This document shows positions 10,933 to 21,800 of a stretch of 64,000 nucleotides of DNA, piece after piece. The notes under the pieces were generated by a model, which had not been told where the DNA came from, ran no database searches, and saw nothing but the letters and a program-made list of their open reading frames with translations. Positions within the stretch are counted from its first letter, which is position 1, and each line of letters opens with the position of its first letter. This stretch comes from Eupeodes corollae (taxonomy: Eukaryota > Arthropoda > Insecta > Diptera > Syrphidae): NCBI RefSeq assembly GCF_945859685.1, contig NC_079148.1:31631946-31695945 (forward strand). The letters run 5' to 3'. Position numbers and translations under genes: made by a program.

Positions 10933-12427
10933 TTGCGCAATAGTTTCCTTTGAGTCACCCTGTAGAGGGAAGATTCAAAGTGAAAGTAAGCTTTTGGGAC
11001 ATGTTTCCATGCAAATTAGATCCATTTCCATTAGATTCCACTGGAAAAAGGGGTTTGGATGTGAAATTTTTGTTGAATGAAATGGATTTGGGTGCCATCT
11101 TCCAAGAAATGCATGTCGGTTTTGTGACCGAATTCGGTTGTCCTTTCCATTTGAAAAAGGACTACAGTAATAAATGGTGAGTAGAGGTAGAGGTTGAGGC
11201 AATGCTGATGCGGTTTTGACTATGTGTATGAGGTGAGAGACTCAAAAGGGAAACAGGGATTTTTTGTGGTCGTATGTTCGTATGGCCGTTTGTACGACAC
11301 CAGAAGATGAGTATTCAAATATATACCCAGTTAAAAGGCTATATAGCTGACTAAACCATAAGACTGCTCAAAGAACATCTTGGAAAATTATTCCGGTCAT
11401 TGGTGAAGATTGCATTAGAACTTCAAAACTATCTAGGATGGCACTTTATCCGGATGTGAGTTAAAGGATTTATTTAGTTTTTTTTTTAATTTTTATTTTT
11501 TGGTTTCGGTTTTTCTGTGGCATTGAAATTCGAAAGTGTTCCTTTTTGCCACGTTTCAGCCATCCTCAACGTCTTCGTCGTCGTTATGCGTCGCTATTCA
11601 TAGTCGTTCTGTCATGTTGGTCTTCCTCGTCGTCGCCCTCAACATCATCATCTTAAATGTTGTTGATGTAGGTCTTTTTATAGTTCAGATTCAGAACTGG
11701 GATACATATAGTATCGGTGTGTAATAGGTACATAGGTAGATGTATGTATGTGTGTGATTTTGGTCCTTTTGCAACAAATCGCTTCAGTCAAGAGAGGGAA
11801 ACAATTGAAATGAACTTTTGTCAGGACGATGACGATGATGATGATAATGATGGCTGAAGGTAACGGAACATTTTCTACACAAATACGTACGTATACATAG
11901 TACAGAGGTATTATTATAATAAGGGATGATGAGCATAAAAGTTTTGCTCAATTTAACTTGAAAAATTATTTTTTTTTGTGTATGTTTTGTCTTCGTTAGG
12001 GTGGATGTGAATGAAGAAAATGAATTTGGATTGATGAGTGTTGAATAAGGGAAGGGAATGATGTTTTTTCTTAGGCTGATTCGAGTATATAAAAAAAAAT
12101 AGGTTTTGTTTTGACGGTTAAAACAAATACAATGAAAAAAGTTTACTTTTTTTAAGACTTCGGATGCAAATTCATATAGAGATTGGATTAAACGGAGTTT
12201 GGGCCAGATGTAGTTTTTTTTTATGGGATTTATCCAAATATAAAAAGAATTTTATGATTGATGAATTGACTTGGCAACAAATGTAATTGTATCAAATTTT
12301 GAATTCCTATTTGTAACTTGTATCCTTTAAATACAGAGGCATCCCAGAAAAACTAGTTGCTATTTGTTTACTCTCTCATATGATCTTGGATCTCCATCAA
12401 ATGATAACAAGTGTGGATAGAGAAGCA

Positions 12428-12893
12428 AAAGTTGTGGGGCTTCGTGCCATCGAAGGCGGAACCGAACAAGACGTCATCTGACGCATCGGCAAAGCAAAAG
12501 CGGAGTTCGGTATGTTGTCGAAAATTTGGAGGAATAACTCTATCAGCTTAAGAACAAAGCTGCGACTGTTTCACACAAATGTCGAGTCTGTGCTTCTTTG
12601 TGGGTGCAGCAATTGGAAGCTGCAAACCTTCGTGAATAGATGTCTTCGTAACATCCTACGGATTTTCTGGCCAAAACGTATTCAAATGAGGTCCTTCATA
12701 GAAGGAAATGTCAGGAACCTATAGAATCTATAGTACGAAGGCGTAAGTGGCAACAAATTGGATATACGCTTCGAAAAAGAAACTACTGCATTGCAGGCTA
12801 AGCAATTCAGTGGAATCCGCTCACACAAGAAGGAAGAAGAACTGGACGACCGAGAAACACGTGGCTCAGGACAGTCAAGGCGGAATCACCATG
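12428..12893 (+). pseudogene. LINE B 3' part (RTE-like), fragment
   Basis: C-terminal region downstream of a reverse transcriptase core: EGGTEQDVI, RIGKAKAEFGMLSKIW, SLRTKLRLFHTNVESVLL, LQTFVNRCLRNILRIFW, then after a frameshift the arginine-rich tail with RETRGSGQS. These blocks are common to a large arthropod LINE group often labelled RTE-like. The same blocks appear on the minus strand at 36865-37930, so both are called LINE B. A stop after EQDVI and the later frameshift kill the frame. Neither LINE end is preserved. Confidence 0.8.
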
Positions 12894-12963
12894 ACATAAA
12901 TGTTTTAAATTATTGACACAATCCTGTCTTTTTGTTGTTTAATTGATATTCAATTTAGGTCAA

Positions 12964-13017
12964 CAAATTATACAGTACACCAAAAGCCACTTCTACTTGG
13001 TATACTGTACAATTTTG
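12964..13017. repeat. Imperfect inverted repeat, ~20-bp arms
   Basis: CAAATTATACAGTACACCAA and TTGGTATACTGTACAATTTTG flank a 13-base spacer. It lies between two LINE fragments. It could fold as a hairpin or be the relic of a small palindromic element. Confidence 0.5.
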
Positions 13018-13093
13018 TGGAGTTAAAAATTCTGACCATCTTGGTTTCAAAAATGTAGGAAACTTACAATTAACTCAAATCCAAAATTGAGAT

Positions 13094-14030
13094 TTGTCGA
13101 AATCAATGAGTTCTATTTATAAATATTTGAGATCTAAACGGTCGACAATAACGACAATATTATCCATTCCGTATTTAGAATCAATTCCAAAGCATACAGA
13201 CTACAGCATCCTTCAGATTCAGATTTATATACCTTCCAGATCTTTCTGGGAGCATAGGGCATTCCTGGAAGATGAGTCAATCTATTTTTATACAGATGGT
13301 TCAAAAACGAAAGAAGGGGCTAGTGGAGGTGTGTACTCTGAACGACTGAAATTAAGTCTCTCATTCCGCCTTCCCAATTATTGTAGCGTGTTCCAGGTGG
13401 AGCTTTTGGAAATAAAAGAAGTCTTGTACCGGCTTAAAGAAAACGTGATATCAACATCTGGAAATGGCACAAGACTGAAATATTCAACTTTGCTGAGTGC
13501 CGAGCCATAGAGACATTCCAGGTAAGGCAAATGAACTCGCCAGGAATGGTACAATACAACCCATTCTACCACGTTTGGCAAATTCTGGGATTCCAATCAC
13601 TACATGCAAACTATAGCTAATGCAGGACGCTATGAAGAATGCAAACCAGAGGTGGAACATCATCACCACGTGTCAGGTTTAAAAAACGTATGGCCTACAA
13701 TAGATTTACAGCGATAAAGGTGCTGGCTATCTCTAAGCAGATCGCATTTAAACTTGATGATCGGTGTCATTATCGGGTACTGTCTAATGGGAAAGCACAC
13801 CACACGGCTAGGCGTATTCTCTAACGACTTTTGAAGAAGCTGTATGGATGAGGAAGACGAGGAAACAGTTCTTTACCTTCTCTGTACGTGCCCTGCTCTA
13901 GCTCAAAAACGCAAGAATTACCTCAGAAAATTCTTCTATAACGATCTAGACAATCGTAATCATATTAGCATAATCAGCCTTTCACGTTTCTTAAAAGACT
14001 TAAACTGTATTCATTGATCTTAGAAGAAGT
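13094..14030 (+). pseudogene. LINE D C-terminus with RNase H (I/LOA-like)
   Basis: Remnant of a LINE that encodes RNase H. The first frame (13094-13510) holds IYFYTDGSKTKEGASGGVYSE, where the aspartate of YTDGSK is the first RNase H catalytic residue, followed by FQVELLEIKEVLYRL with the second acidic residue. After stops and frameshifts, 13830-14020 reads SCMDEEDEETVLYLLC with CPALAQKRKNYL, the cysteine-rich C-terminal block found in I-, LOA- and R1-like LINEs. Many stops between the two blocks show it is dead. The reverse transcriptase portion is absent. Confidence 0.8.
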
Positions 14031-14217
14031 CCTCAAGATTTATGTGGTATCACAATGGGCCATTAAACTGTCCATTTATTGAAAATGTCATTTAATCAAA
14101 AAAACAAAATACTTTGAGACAGAAGCTAGACGGTTATCTAGTTTTATGAACTAAAAGGACTTTTCGAATTTGGTGGAAAATTTGAATGGTAAAACCTTTA
14201 AAATTAATTGCTTTTGC

Positions 14218-16192
14218 AGACCATATTAAAAATTTGCTAAGCCCAGTTCATGAAGGAAACAACTTTCATTTTGCACATGAGGGTATTTATAATGAAGATG
14301 TAACCAACGAAAAAGTAGATGAAAAAAATGAAGGATGGAAAATCGGCAGGCTGGGATACCAGTGAAATTATTTGTAAGTATGTTGCGGTAATTAGCAAGC
14401 TTACTGCAATTTACAACGAAGTGTTGGGAAAAGGCATGATTCCTCAAGAATTTAGTGAATCAATCATATTTTCGATTCACAAAAATGGAAATTGGTCTGT
14501 GATGTGGAACTATCGAGGAATATCTTTTTTAAATTCATGTTATAAAATATTTACAGCCATTCTGCAAACACGGCTTAGTAAATGGATTGATGAAGGATCA
14601 TATCTTTGTTCTGGAAAGCATTGGTGATTCATTTATAAGAAGAAGAAAGAAGTTAACTCATTTTTTGTAGATTTTAAGTCTTCGTTTGACACGGTGAATA
14701 GGCAAGCTCTTTTCTATACGGTCTTTGGTATGGGAATGTCGTTTGGAATGGTACAGAAAAGTCGGAATAATTTAGAACGGAATGAGGCATTAGACAAGGT
14801 TGTTCAATCAGCCAAAGCCTCTTCGCTCTCTTTATCGAAGACTTAGTCTATTTCTTACCTGATAGTATCGAGCACGATAGAGAATTAATTAAAGCACTGT
14901 TGTTAATGGATGATATCGTGGTTCTCGCGTCATCTCCATAATCACTACAGCTTATGATAAACAGAACTTTTTAATACTGTAAAATATGGAACCTAATACT
15001 TAACATTTAAAAGTCTATAATTTTCAAGAACGGAGAAGGTAGAAAATGAATTAACGAAAAATGGAACTATAATGGTGAGAATATAGAGATTGTCAAAGAG
15101 CTCAAATACCTTCTAGTGAACTTGACAAAAGATTATAATATGGAAATGCATCAAAGAGAAAAGCTTACAAGCCCAAAAGCTGCATTTTGAAGTAGGTGTT
15201 TCTAAAAAAAAAAGTATCGCACACAGCAGTAAGGTACACTGTTTTTAAGACAATAGCAGAATCAATCTTGTTCTATGCAGCTCAAGTATGGGGAACGAAG
15301 CAATATGAAGATGTGAAAAAATTGTTACGCTTCTACTTTAAAAGAGTCTTCCGACTGCCACTAAATACGCCGAACTATGTAATGTTGGAAACGGGACTGC
15401 AGCCACTCTTTGTACGAACACTTCGAATGCAAATTGATTATGTGCTCAAAATCATGAATACGGATAATTACCGGTTACCGAAAATAGTGGCACTTCAAAC
15501 TATTCATGAGAGGTCAGGATGGTATGCAGAATGAATGAAACTTACTAGGGAGTGTGACATGGACCTTAACATAGATATACCTTTGATTTTAACCACTGGA
15601 AAGACTCACTGTACCACCTTATTGTAAAATTGGATGATATATGTTATAGAGAAAATGCCTTGATGAAACAACTGGGTATCTGCACAGAGCAATAATTTAT
15701 AGTCAATCACAATTGGGAGGCGAGGAACTATTTTTGGGATAAATATAGCTTCAGTACAGATAGAGAGGATCTGCCAATATTATGCTGCTTATGTAATCTA
15801 CAAGTGAGAAAAGATGGGTAAATGTCAAATTCTTAAAGACATCAGAAGAAGTGTTTTTGGAACGGGTTTTTTGAATCAAAATTAAATAGTACCATTATTG
15901 AACGAAGTCGACGTTAAAAAACTTTATATGTACTGCAAACTGGCTCTTAATTTTAGGGGGAAAATTGTTAATGAGAGTTTCTGAAGAAAATATCTTATCA
16001 GTAAACTATTCTAAAAAATAAATTACCATATACCCAATTTGTTTATTTATAAATTATATTTCATAAAAAAACGAGTATCTGATATATGTTTTGTAAATTA
16101 GGCAAACGGCAGAATGTCATGCTTTTTTTGTTTTTTGTAAAAAATGTAAAATATTAAAGACAAGCAATAAAAACCTATCTACCTATCTACTA
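14218..16192 (+). pseudogene. LINE C, reverse transcriptase to 3' end, decayed
   Basis: A third LINE type. Reverse transcriptase blocks: MKDGKSAGWD, NYRGISFLNSCYKIFTAIL, FVDFKSSFDTVNRQALF (motif A). The region of motif C is degraded near 14900. The C-terminal frame 15196-15534 has AESILFYAAQVWGTKQYEDV, LLRFYFKRVFRLPLNTPNYV and LRMQIDYVLKI. The end of the protein is still visible near 15900-15980 (LLNEVDVKKLYMYCKLALN). The A-rich segment at 16130-16175 followed by repeated CTATCTAC units at about 16172-16192 looks like the 3' tail. Multiple frameshifts. The order of blocks is intact, so this is one insertion. Confidence 0.8.
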
Positions 16193-17879
16193 CTGTACTT
16201 TCGTTCAGAAAGAGCTCAAAAATCATGACTGATCTAAATGACTGTACAAATTAAACTAACTTACTGTTGCTCAAAGGCAACCCTCCTAACTAATAAGTTC
16301 TAGAGTATATACATAACACTCATATATTTACAATAAATTGGTATTTTCACAAATACAAATGAAATCCTACATCGCGTTCGATACTACGCTTATACTTTTG
16401 TGCAAGCAAAATTGTTGGCAATGTAATTAAACCAATTTGACTTCACACATTTTTCATTTCTTAAGTGTTTAATTGCTGAAAAGTTACCAACACTAGTCAA
16501 TTTGACAGATACGCTTCAAAAAATTATTAAAGTCAACTATCAAAATTTAAAACTCCCTTAAAACGTCTCTTTATTAAATATGGACACAAATTTTGACCAT
16601 AGACTGATTTTATTTCACAAATAAATTTAAACAATAATCTCAAAGTAAACGACAGTTGTCCCCATTTACAAAATTATGTTTTCCAGTATTGGCTGACGAG
16701 AATGAGTCTTACTTCGACATCAATCAAATTAAGTGACGTATAGTTTAAGGTAAATTTTTGATATTCCTTTTTTGTTCAATACATTTAATGTTGTTTTGAT
16801 TATTATAATGTATCAAAATATGTACAGCACATATTTATTTGATATGTACCTACAGATTTATTGAACTTGAACTTTATGGAATTGAGCTTCAACTTATTTG
16901 CATTTTAGCTAAAATATCTTTTGTCCCTATCATCTTCATCATCCTTTTACCTTTGTTTTTTTGTTCGTAGTAAGAAAATGCCTTGAAAAGAGTTTTTCTT
17001 TACCAAATATATTTTTTTTTCTAACATATAATGCTTATTGATTTTTGTCTATGCATTTTATATACATACATATGTAAGCTTTCATTGAATCCTTTTTTTC
17101 AATTACTATAAAAGTTTTGAGACAATAGAATTCACAAATAGGTAAAGGATAAGGTATATCCTTAATGTACTAAGTTGCGTGTGAATAACATATACACAAG
17201 AAATTATAAATTCATAAGCTCACACTTACAAAATTAATGAAAAAAAAATAAAAATCATTAACATACATTCGTATGTATGTATGTCTGGATGTATGTAAAT
17301 ATCAATGCTGTGCATTCAAATGATCAAGAAATTTTACAGTGAAAAATTTCGTTGGAAGGAGTATCTTTGTATCTTCTACAGAAGTGTAGAAAATATGTAT
17401 ATACATTTTTCTATACATATTCTATCAACGTTTCATATAGTACATGTTTTTCAAATTCAAATTGTTATCTTTATGATTTAAAAACCTAGAGCAATTTATT
17501 TGGAGAGGGAAAATTATTTTGGTTTTTGAAAACGAGTACGACACTACACACTCATGTTGTTTTATAAAATTTTCATATAAAACATAGAGGAATTTCTCAC
17601 TTCATTTGGTATTCCTGATGAATTTTTGATTTTATCTTTAACTCACTATGCATGAAAATCAAAAATGAAATCCAAACACCCAGAGACATTTTCGGTATTT
17701 TATGTGTGTGTGTAGTAAATAACATAGATAATCGTTTTATTTGTTTTATAGTTTAGCTTTTGTTTCTTTAAATAATATACACATACATACAAACGAGTAA
17801 TACGAGTACTTTGACTTTAATGTCTTTAGTAAGAAAAATCTTGATTAGAAATAGTTTTGGGAAGCATTTTATGCTAACT
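16193..17879. other. AT-rich non-coding sequence
   Basis: No gene or element recognised. It contains short TATG/CATA microsatellites (for example near 17262-17285) and many ATG-poor, stop-rich frames. Confidence 0.5.
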
Positions 17880-18160
17880 TTATTCGAATTAGAAGCTTTT
17901 TGAGAATTCATTGATATCTGTAAGATAAAGTCAATAAATTTCTTATCACAGTTTTTTGTTGTTTTTGCAGGCTTTCAAGTTTTATAAAAGCATCTTCGAT
18001 TGAATATCGAAAAATACAGATTTGATTTTGAAAATAAACCATGAAAGAAATCATTTTCAAGTCAACACCTTTATTTATTAACGTGATATCGAGAACCGAA
18101 CATCAGTTTTTGAAGTAACTGATTTTTTTTATTTTTATTAAAATTTTACTAAATATTATA

Positions 18161-18612
18161 GGGTGGTTTTTTAGCTATTATCTATTTGGAAACACTGTCA
18201 AACATCTTCAGTTTGGTCTATAATTTAACCATGAATCGTCTTAAAAACGAACAACACTTGCAAATTATTGAATTTTATTATCAAAATGAGTGCTCTGTTA
18301 AGAAAGTTCATCGCGCGCTTTTTTATCGGAGAATGTGTTCAGCGACGAAGCTCATTTTTAGCTCAATGGGTACGTTAATAAGCAGAATGGTTGCTTTTGA
18401 AGTGAATATCAGCCCAGTGGAACTCTATTAAGCCTCATATTTATACAGACAAGCCCGCTCCAATTAACGCATTGGAAGACAACATTGAAGCATTTATTTG
18501 TGAGATACCGGCCGAAATGTTCTAAAAAGTATGTTAAAATTGGACTAAGTGAATGGACCATTTGAAGCGCAGTCAAGGTCAAAATTTGCATGAAATAATC
18601 TGCAAACATTAA
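18161..18612 (+). pseudogene. DD41D (rosa-like) remnant with internal deletion
   Basis: Begins at a TA with GGGTGGTTTTTTAG, resembling the DD41D terminal repeat GGGTGATTTTTTTGAG at 51603-51623. The frame starts MNRLKNEQHLQIIEFYYQNE and continues to the first-aspartate region FSDEAHF (out of frame), then jumps to the C-terminal block TDKPAPINALEDNIEAF, PAEMF and MDHLKRSQGQNLHEII. The middle third, with the second and third catalytic aspartates, is deleted, and stops are present. The right terminal repeat is not evident. It sits inside AT-repeat copy 2. Confidence 0.85.
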
Positions 18613-19173
18613 ATTATAATGGACCGTACTATCAATTAAAACAAAGATTTCATGCATTTTTCTGAATTGTATGTATTTTTTTAGAAAACTTTCATAAACT
18701 CAAAATCACGGTTTACAACCAAAATTTTTAAAAAAGAAAAAATAGTTTAAAAATAATGTCTTTAATTTTTGAAAAGATATTTGAGCCGATTATCTTTTTA
18801 GGCAATAAAGAAAGCTACAATTTATATTCTTGGAAGACTTGTAGCAACCTTTTTAATTCGAAGTACCTCTATGTATCTAGGATTATATGGAATCTCGATT
18901 TATTCGGGAAAATGTGCGTCAAGACAAGGTGTAATGTTTATATTCTGATGAGCCCAACCATTACATGAGGGCGAAACGCATATATCAACACTTTTATGCT
19001 GGTTTATATTTATTTCCATGATTTTAAATCATATTTATAAAAATCTAAAAAGATATTTGAGTCGAAAATCAATGTTTACCAAAATATTTTGGTTTAGGTT
19101 TTTATTTTTGGTAAGATAGCTGTGAATTCGATTCTTCTCAAAATGTGTCCGAATGTTAAAAGCAATATTTCTT

Positions 19174-19320
19174 ATAAGTTAAAATTAGTTGGAAGCCATA
19201 AACTCAAATTTTTGAAAAGCTTTTTTATGTCGAAAGTCAATTTTAATTTTATAAGTTAAAATTAGTTGGAAGCCATAAACTCAAATTTTTGAAAAGCTTT
19301 TTGTGTCGAAAGTCAATTTT
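19174..19320 (+). repeat. 77-bp tandem duplication inside AT-repeat copy 2
   Basis: Two nearly identical consecutive units start at 19174 and 19251, each with ATAAGTTAAAATTAGTTGG, CTCAAATTTTTGAAAAGC and GTCGAAAGTCAATTTTAA. The duplication is younger than the ~173-bp modular structure of the repeat. Confidence 0.85.
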
Positions 19321-19837
19321 AACCAACTTTTGATTTTTCTCAAAATTTTACTGAATGTTGGAAACAATATTTCTTATAAGAAAAAATAAGTTTGAAATGG
19401 TAATATCAAGTTTTTGAAAAAATATTTGATTCGAAATTAAATTTTTACCAGCTTTTTTCTTTATGTCAAAAAAAAAGATGTCAAAAACTTTATTCTCCAT
19501 TGCACACAATTATTTGAAAGAAAAAACTATTTTCTGTTCGTAAAATATTTGAGGTGCAAAGATTTTTTTCCCAGTTTTGTTTTTTGATTTATAAAAAAAA
19601 AGTTAGTAGGATTTTTTGCATAAATATTCGTATTAGAATAGGTAATTACAAATTTATTTCAAGTCTCTAGGTTCGTGAGATATTTTAGGTTCGTGAGATA
19701 TTTTAAGTAAAATGAAATGTTCACTTTTTTTTTCAAATTGCTACTATAACAAAATTTATTTGAAGTCGATATCTCTGGTTCTTGAGCTTCTTAGACGATA
19801 TCGATATAGTTTCCATGCACTCTACGGGTTTCAGCCA

Positions 19838-20292
19838 TCTAAGTCGTTGGACTTTTCCTCTTTTGGCTAAGGGTACATTGTTGTACAGCTCGTCGTTCCA
19901 TCTTCTCCTCTACTCCCCTTCGATGCATACGGGACCGTAGATCACACGGAGAACTTTTCTCTCGAAACGATCCAAGGTACTTTCATCCCCTTTTGTCATA
20001 GTCCATGCTTCTGCACCGTATAGCAGGAGGAAGATGATAAGTATCTATATAGCAACAATTTGGTCCCTCGAGAGAGGACTTTACCACTCAATTGCTTTCT
20101 TAGTCGAAAGAAACAGCGGTTAGCAAGAGTTATTCTGCGTTTGATCTCAGCGCTGGTGTTGTTTTCTGCGTTTACAGTGGAGCATAGGTAGACGAAGTCC
20201 TTGACTACCTCAAAGTTATGTCTGTCGATGGTGACGTTTTCAAAAAAGACATCGGTGTTATAGGTCCTTTCTCTTTCTTTTGGCGCCCAGAC
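19838..20292 (-). pseudogene. LINE A, reverse transcriptase C-terminal region
   Basis: Minus-strand reading: NFEVVKDFVYLCSTVNAEN, SAEIKRRITLANRCFF, LRKQLSGKVLSRD, then LLYGAEAWTMTKGDESTLD, FERKVLRVIYGPVCIEGE, RRRWNDELY and QRLRWLKPVECM. This is the segment that links the reverse transcriptase palm to the C-terminal domain, more complete here than in the 47-48.5 kb copy. The true 3' end is missing on the left. The right edge meets the oppositely oriented 5'-UTR segment of the same LINE. Confidence 0.85.
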
Positions 20293-20330
20293 CTATGAGA
20301 AGCGGTTAATCCGGCTCCCCGAACCTTATA

Positions 20331-21593
20331 AACGGTGATTTTTTAAGAGCTTGAGAACTTTAAAAAAAAAAACGCGTAAAATTTTCAAAATCTCATTGAT
20401 TCTTTATTTGAAACGTTAGATTGGTCCATGACATTTACTTTTTGAAGATAATTTCATTTAAATGTTGACCGCGGCTGCGTCTTAGGTGGTCCATTCGCAA
20501 AGTCCACTTTTGGGTAACTTTTTCGAGCATTTCGGCCGGAATAGCCCGAATTTCTTCGGAAATGTTGTCTTCCAAAGCTGGAATAGTTGCTGGCTTATTT
20601 GTGTAGACTTTAGACTTGACGTAGCCCCACAAAAAATAGTCTAAAGGCGTCAAATCGCATGATCTTGGTGGCCAACTTACCGGTCCATTCCTTGAGATGA
20701 ATTGTTCTCCGAAGTTTTCCCTCAAAATGGCCATAGAATCGCGAGCTGTGTGGCATGTAGCGCCATCTTGTTGAAACCACATGTCAACCAAGTTCAGTTC
20801 TTCCATTTCGCCATTCACCGTAACGTTGCGTCCAACAGCATCTTTGAAAAAATACGGTCCAATGATTCCACCAGCGTACAAACCACACCAAACAGTGCAT
20901 TTTTCGGGATGCATGGGCAGTTCTTGAACGGCTTCTGGTTGCTCTTCACTCCAAATGCGGCAATTTTGCTTATTTACGTAGCCATTCAACCAGAAATGAG
21001 CCTCATCGCTTAACAAAATTTGTCGATAAAAAAGCAGATTTTCTGCCAACTTTTCTAGGGCCCATTCACTGAAAATTCGACGTTGTGGCAGATCGTTCGG
21101 CTTCAGTTCTTGCACGAGCTGTATTTATACGGTTTTACACCAAGATCTTTGCGTAAAATCTTCCATGTGGTCAAATAACACAAACCCAATTGCTACGAAC
21201 GGCGAGGAATCGACATTTCACGGTCTTCAGCAACACTCTCAGAAACAGACGCAATATTCTCTTCTGTACGCACTGTACGCATTCGTGTGGTTGGTTTAAT
21301 GTCCAATAAAGTAAACTGAGTGCGAAACTTGGTCACAATCGCATTAATTGTTTGCTCACTTGGTCGATTATGTAGACCATAAATCGGACGTAAAGCGCGA
21401 AACACACTTCGAACCGAACACTGATTTTGGTAATAAAATTCAATGATTTGCAAGCGTTGCTCGTTAGTAAGTCTACTCATGATGAAATGTCAAAGCATAC
21501 TGAGCATCTTTCTCTTTGACACCATGTCTGAAATCCCGCGTGATCTGTCAAATACTAATGCATGAAAATCCTAACCTCAAAAAAATCACCCTT
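20331..21593 (-). mobile_element. DD41D (rosa-like) transposon, copy 1
   Basis: A 1.26-kb Tc1/mariner-superfamily element with TA on both sides (20329-20330 and 21594-21595). The left end is AACGGTGATTTTTTAAGAG; the right end, read on the minus strand, is AAGGGTGATTTTTTTGAG, so the terminal inverted repeats are about 18 bp and imperfect. The interior is nearly identical to the copy at 50324-51623, including the non-coding stretch upstream of the transposase start. It lies inside the inverted 5'-UTR segment of LINE A. Confidence 0.9.
20435..21480 (-). pseudogene. DD41D transposase, broken copy
   Basis: Starts MSRLTNEQRLQIIEFYYQNQ at 21480 and follows the intact transposase at 50425-51510 to the C-terminal HLNEIIFKK. 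Two defects: the frame is disrupted between about 21116 and 21195 (the segment covering the end of the DNA-binding region), and a 39-base in-frame deletion near 20813 removes 13 residues between VNG and MEELNLVDM. The catalytic DEAHF, QQDGATCHTA and CDLTPLD motifs are all still present. The defects mean it probably depends on transposase supplied from elsewhere. Confidence 0.9.
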
Positions 21594-21690
21594 TAGTTTG
21601 GGTGTTCTGCCATCAGAGTGACTTCCTGACCACGTAAAAACTCTTAGTTGCGAAGGACCAACAAGCCTAGGATACGGACGAATTTACGCA
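21594..21690 (+). pseudogene. LINE A 5'-UTR segment, inverted relative to its body
   Basis: Contains GAGTGACTTCCTGACCACG, AAACTCTTAGTTGCGAAG, and CCAACAAGCCTAGGATA, which match the LINE A 5' UTR at about 47420-47490 on the plus strand. The part 20293-20330 (ending CCGGCTCCCCGAACC) is probably the same segment, interrupted by the DD41D element. Its orientation is opposite to the LINE A body at 19838-20292. Confidence 0.7.
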
Positions 21691-21800
21691 CGCACAAATT
21701 CAAATCTAGGGACCTTGAAACGTCAAAAAATATCAACCCTCTTTAATTTGATAAATCAGACTGATTAAAATAAGTTCCCATGGGATGTTAACAACGCCTA
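21691..21800 (+). repeat. AT-repeat copy 2, displaced right end
   Basis: End B of the AT-repeat: CGCACGCACAAATTC, AGGGACCTTGAAACGTC and AAGTTCCCATGGGATGTTAA. It resumes the copy that stops at about 19832, so the LINE A plus DD41D block inserted between them. Confidence 0.75.

Larger units (their letters stand above)
7455..12427. other. Unique non-coding region, no gene recognised
   Basis: About 5 kb without transposon similarity that I can see, so probably host intergenic or intronic DNA. The 9.4-11.3 kb part is less AT-rich and contains several simple repeats. The longest frames (111 aa at 9768-10103; 96 aa on the minus strand at 9930-10220; 91 aa at 10805-11080) overlap on opposite strands and show no family motif, so I do not call them genes. 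A regulatory role is possible but nothing specific supports it. Confidence 0.5.
17880..19832 (+). repeat. AT-repeat copy 2, main part (interrupted)
   Basis: Plus-oriented AT-repeat. Module sequences such as AAAGATATTTGAGCCG, AGATATTTGAGTCGAAAATC and CTCAAAATTTTACTGAATG recur from 18760 to 19560, and the GTCGATATCTCTGGTTCTTG block lies at 19767-19788. A DD41D remnant interrupts the left part at 18161-18612. The right end of the same copy is displaced to 21691-21800 because LINE A, with its own DD41D insertion, sits in between. This is the longest copy. Confidence 0.7.
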
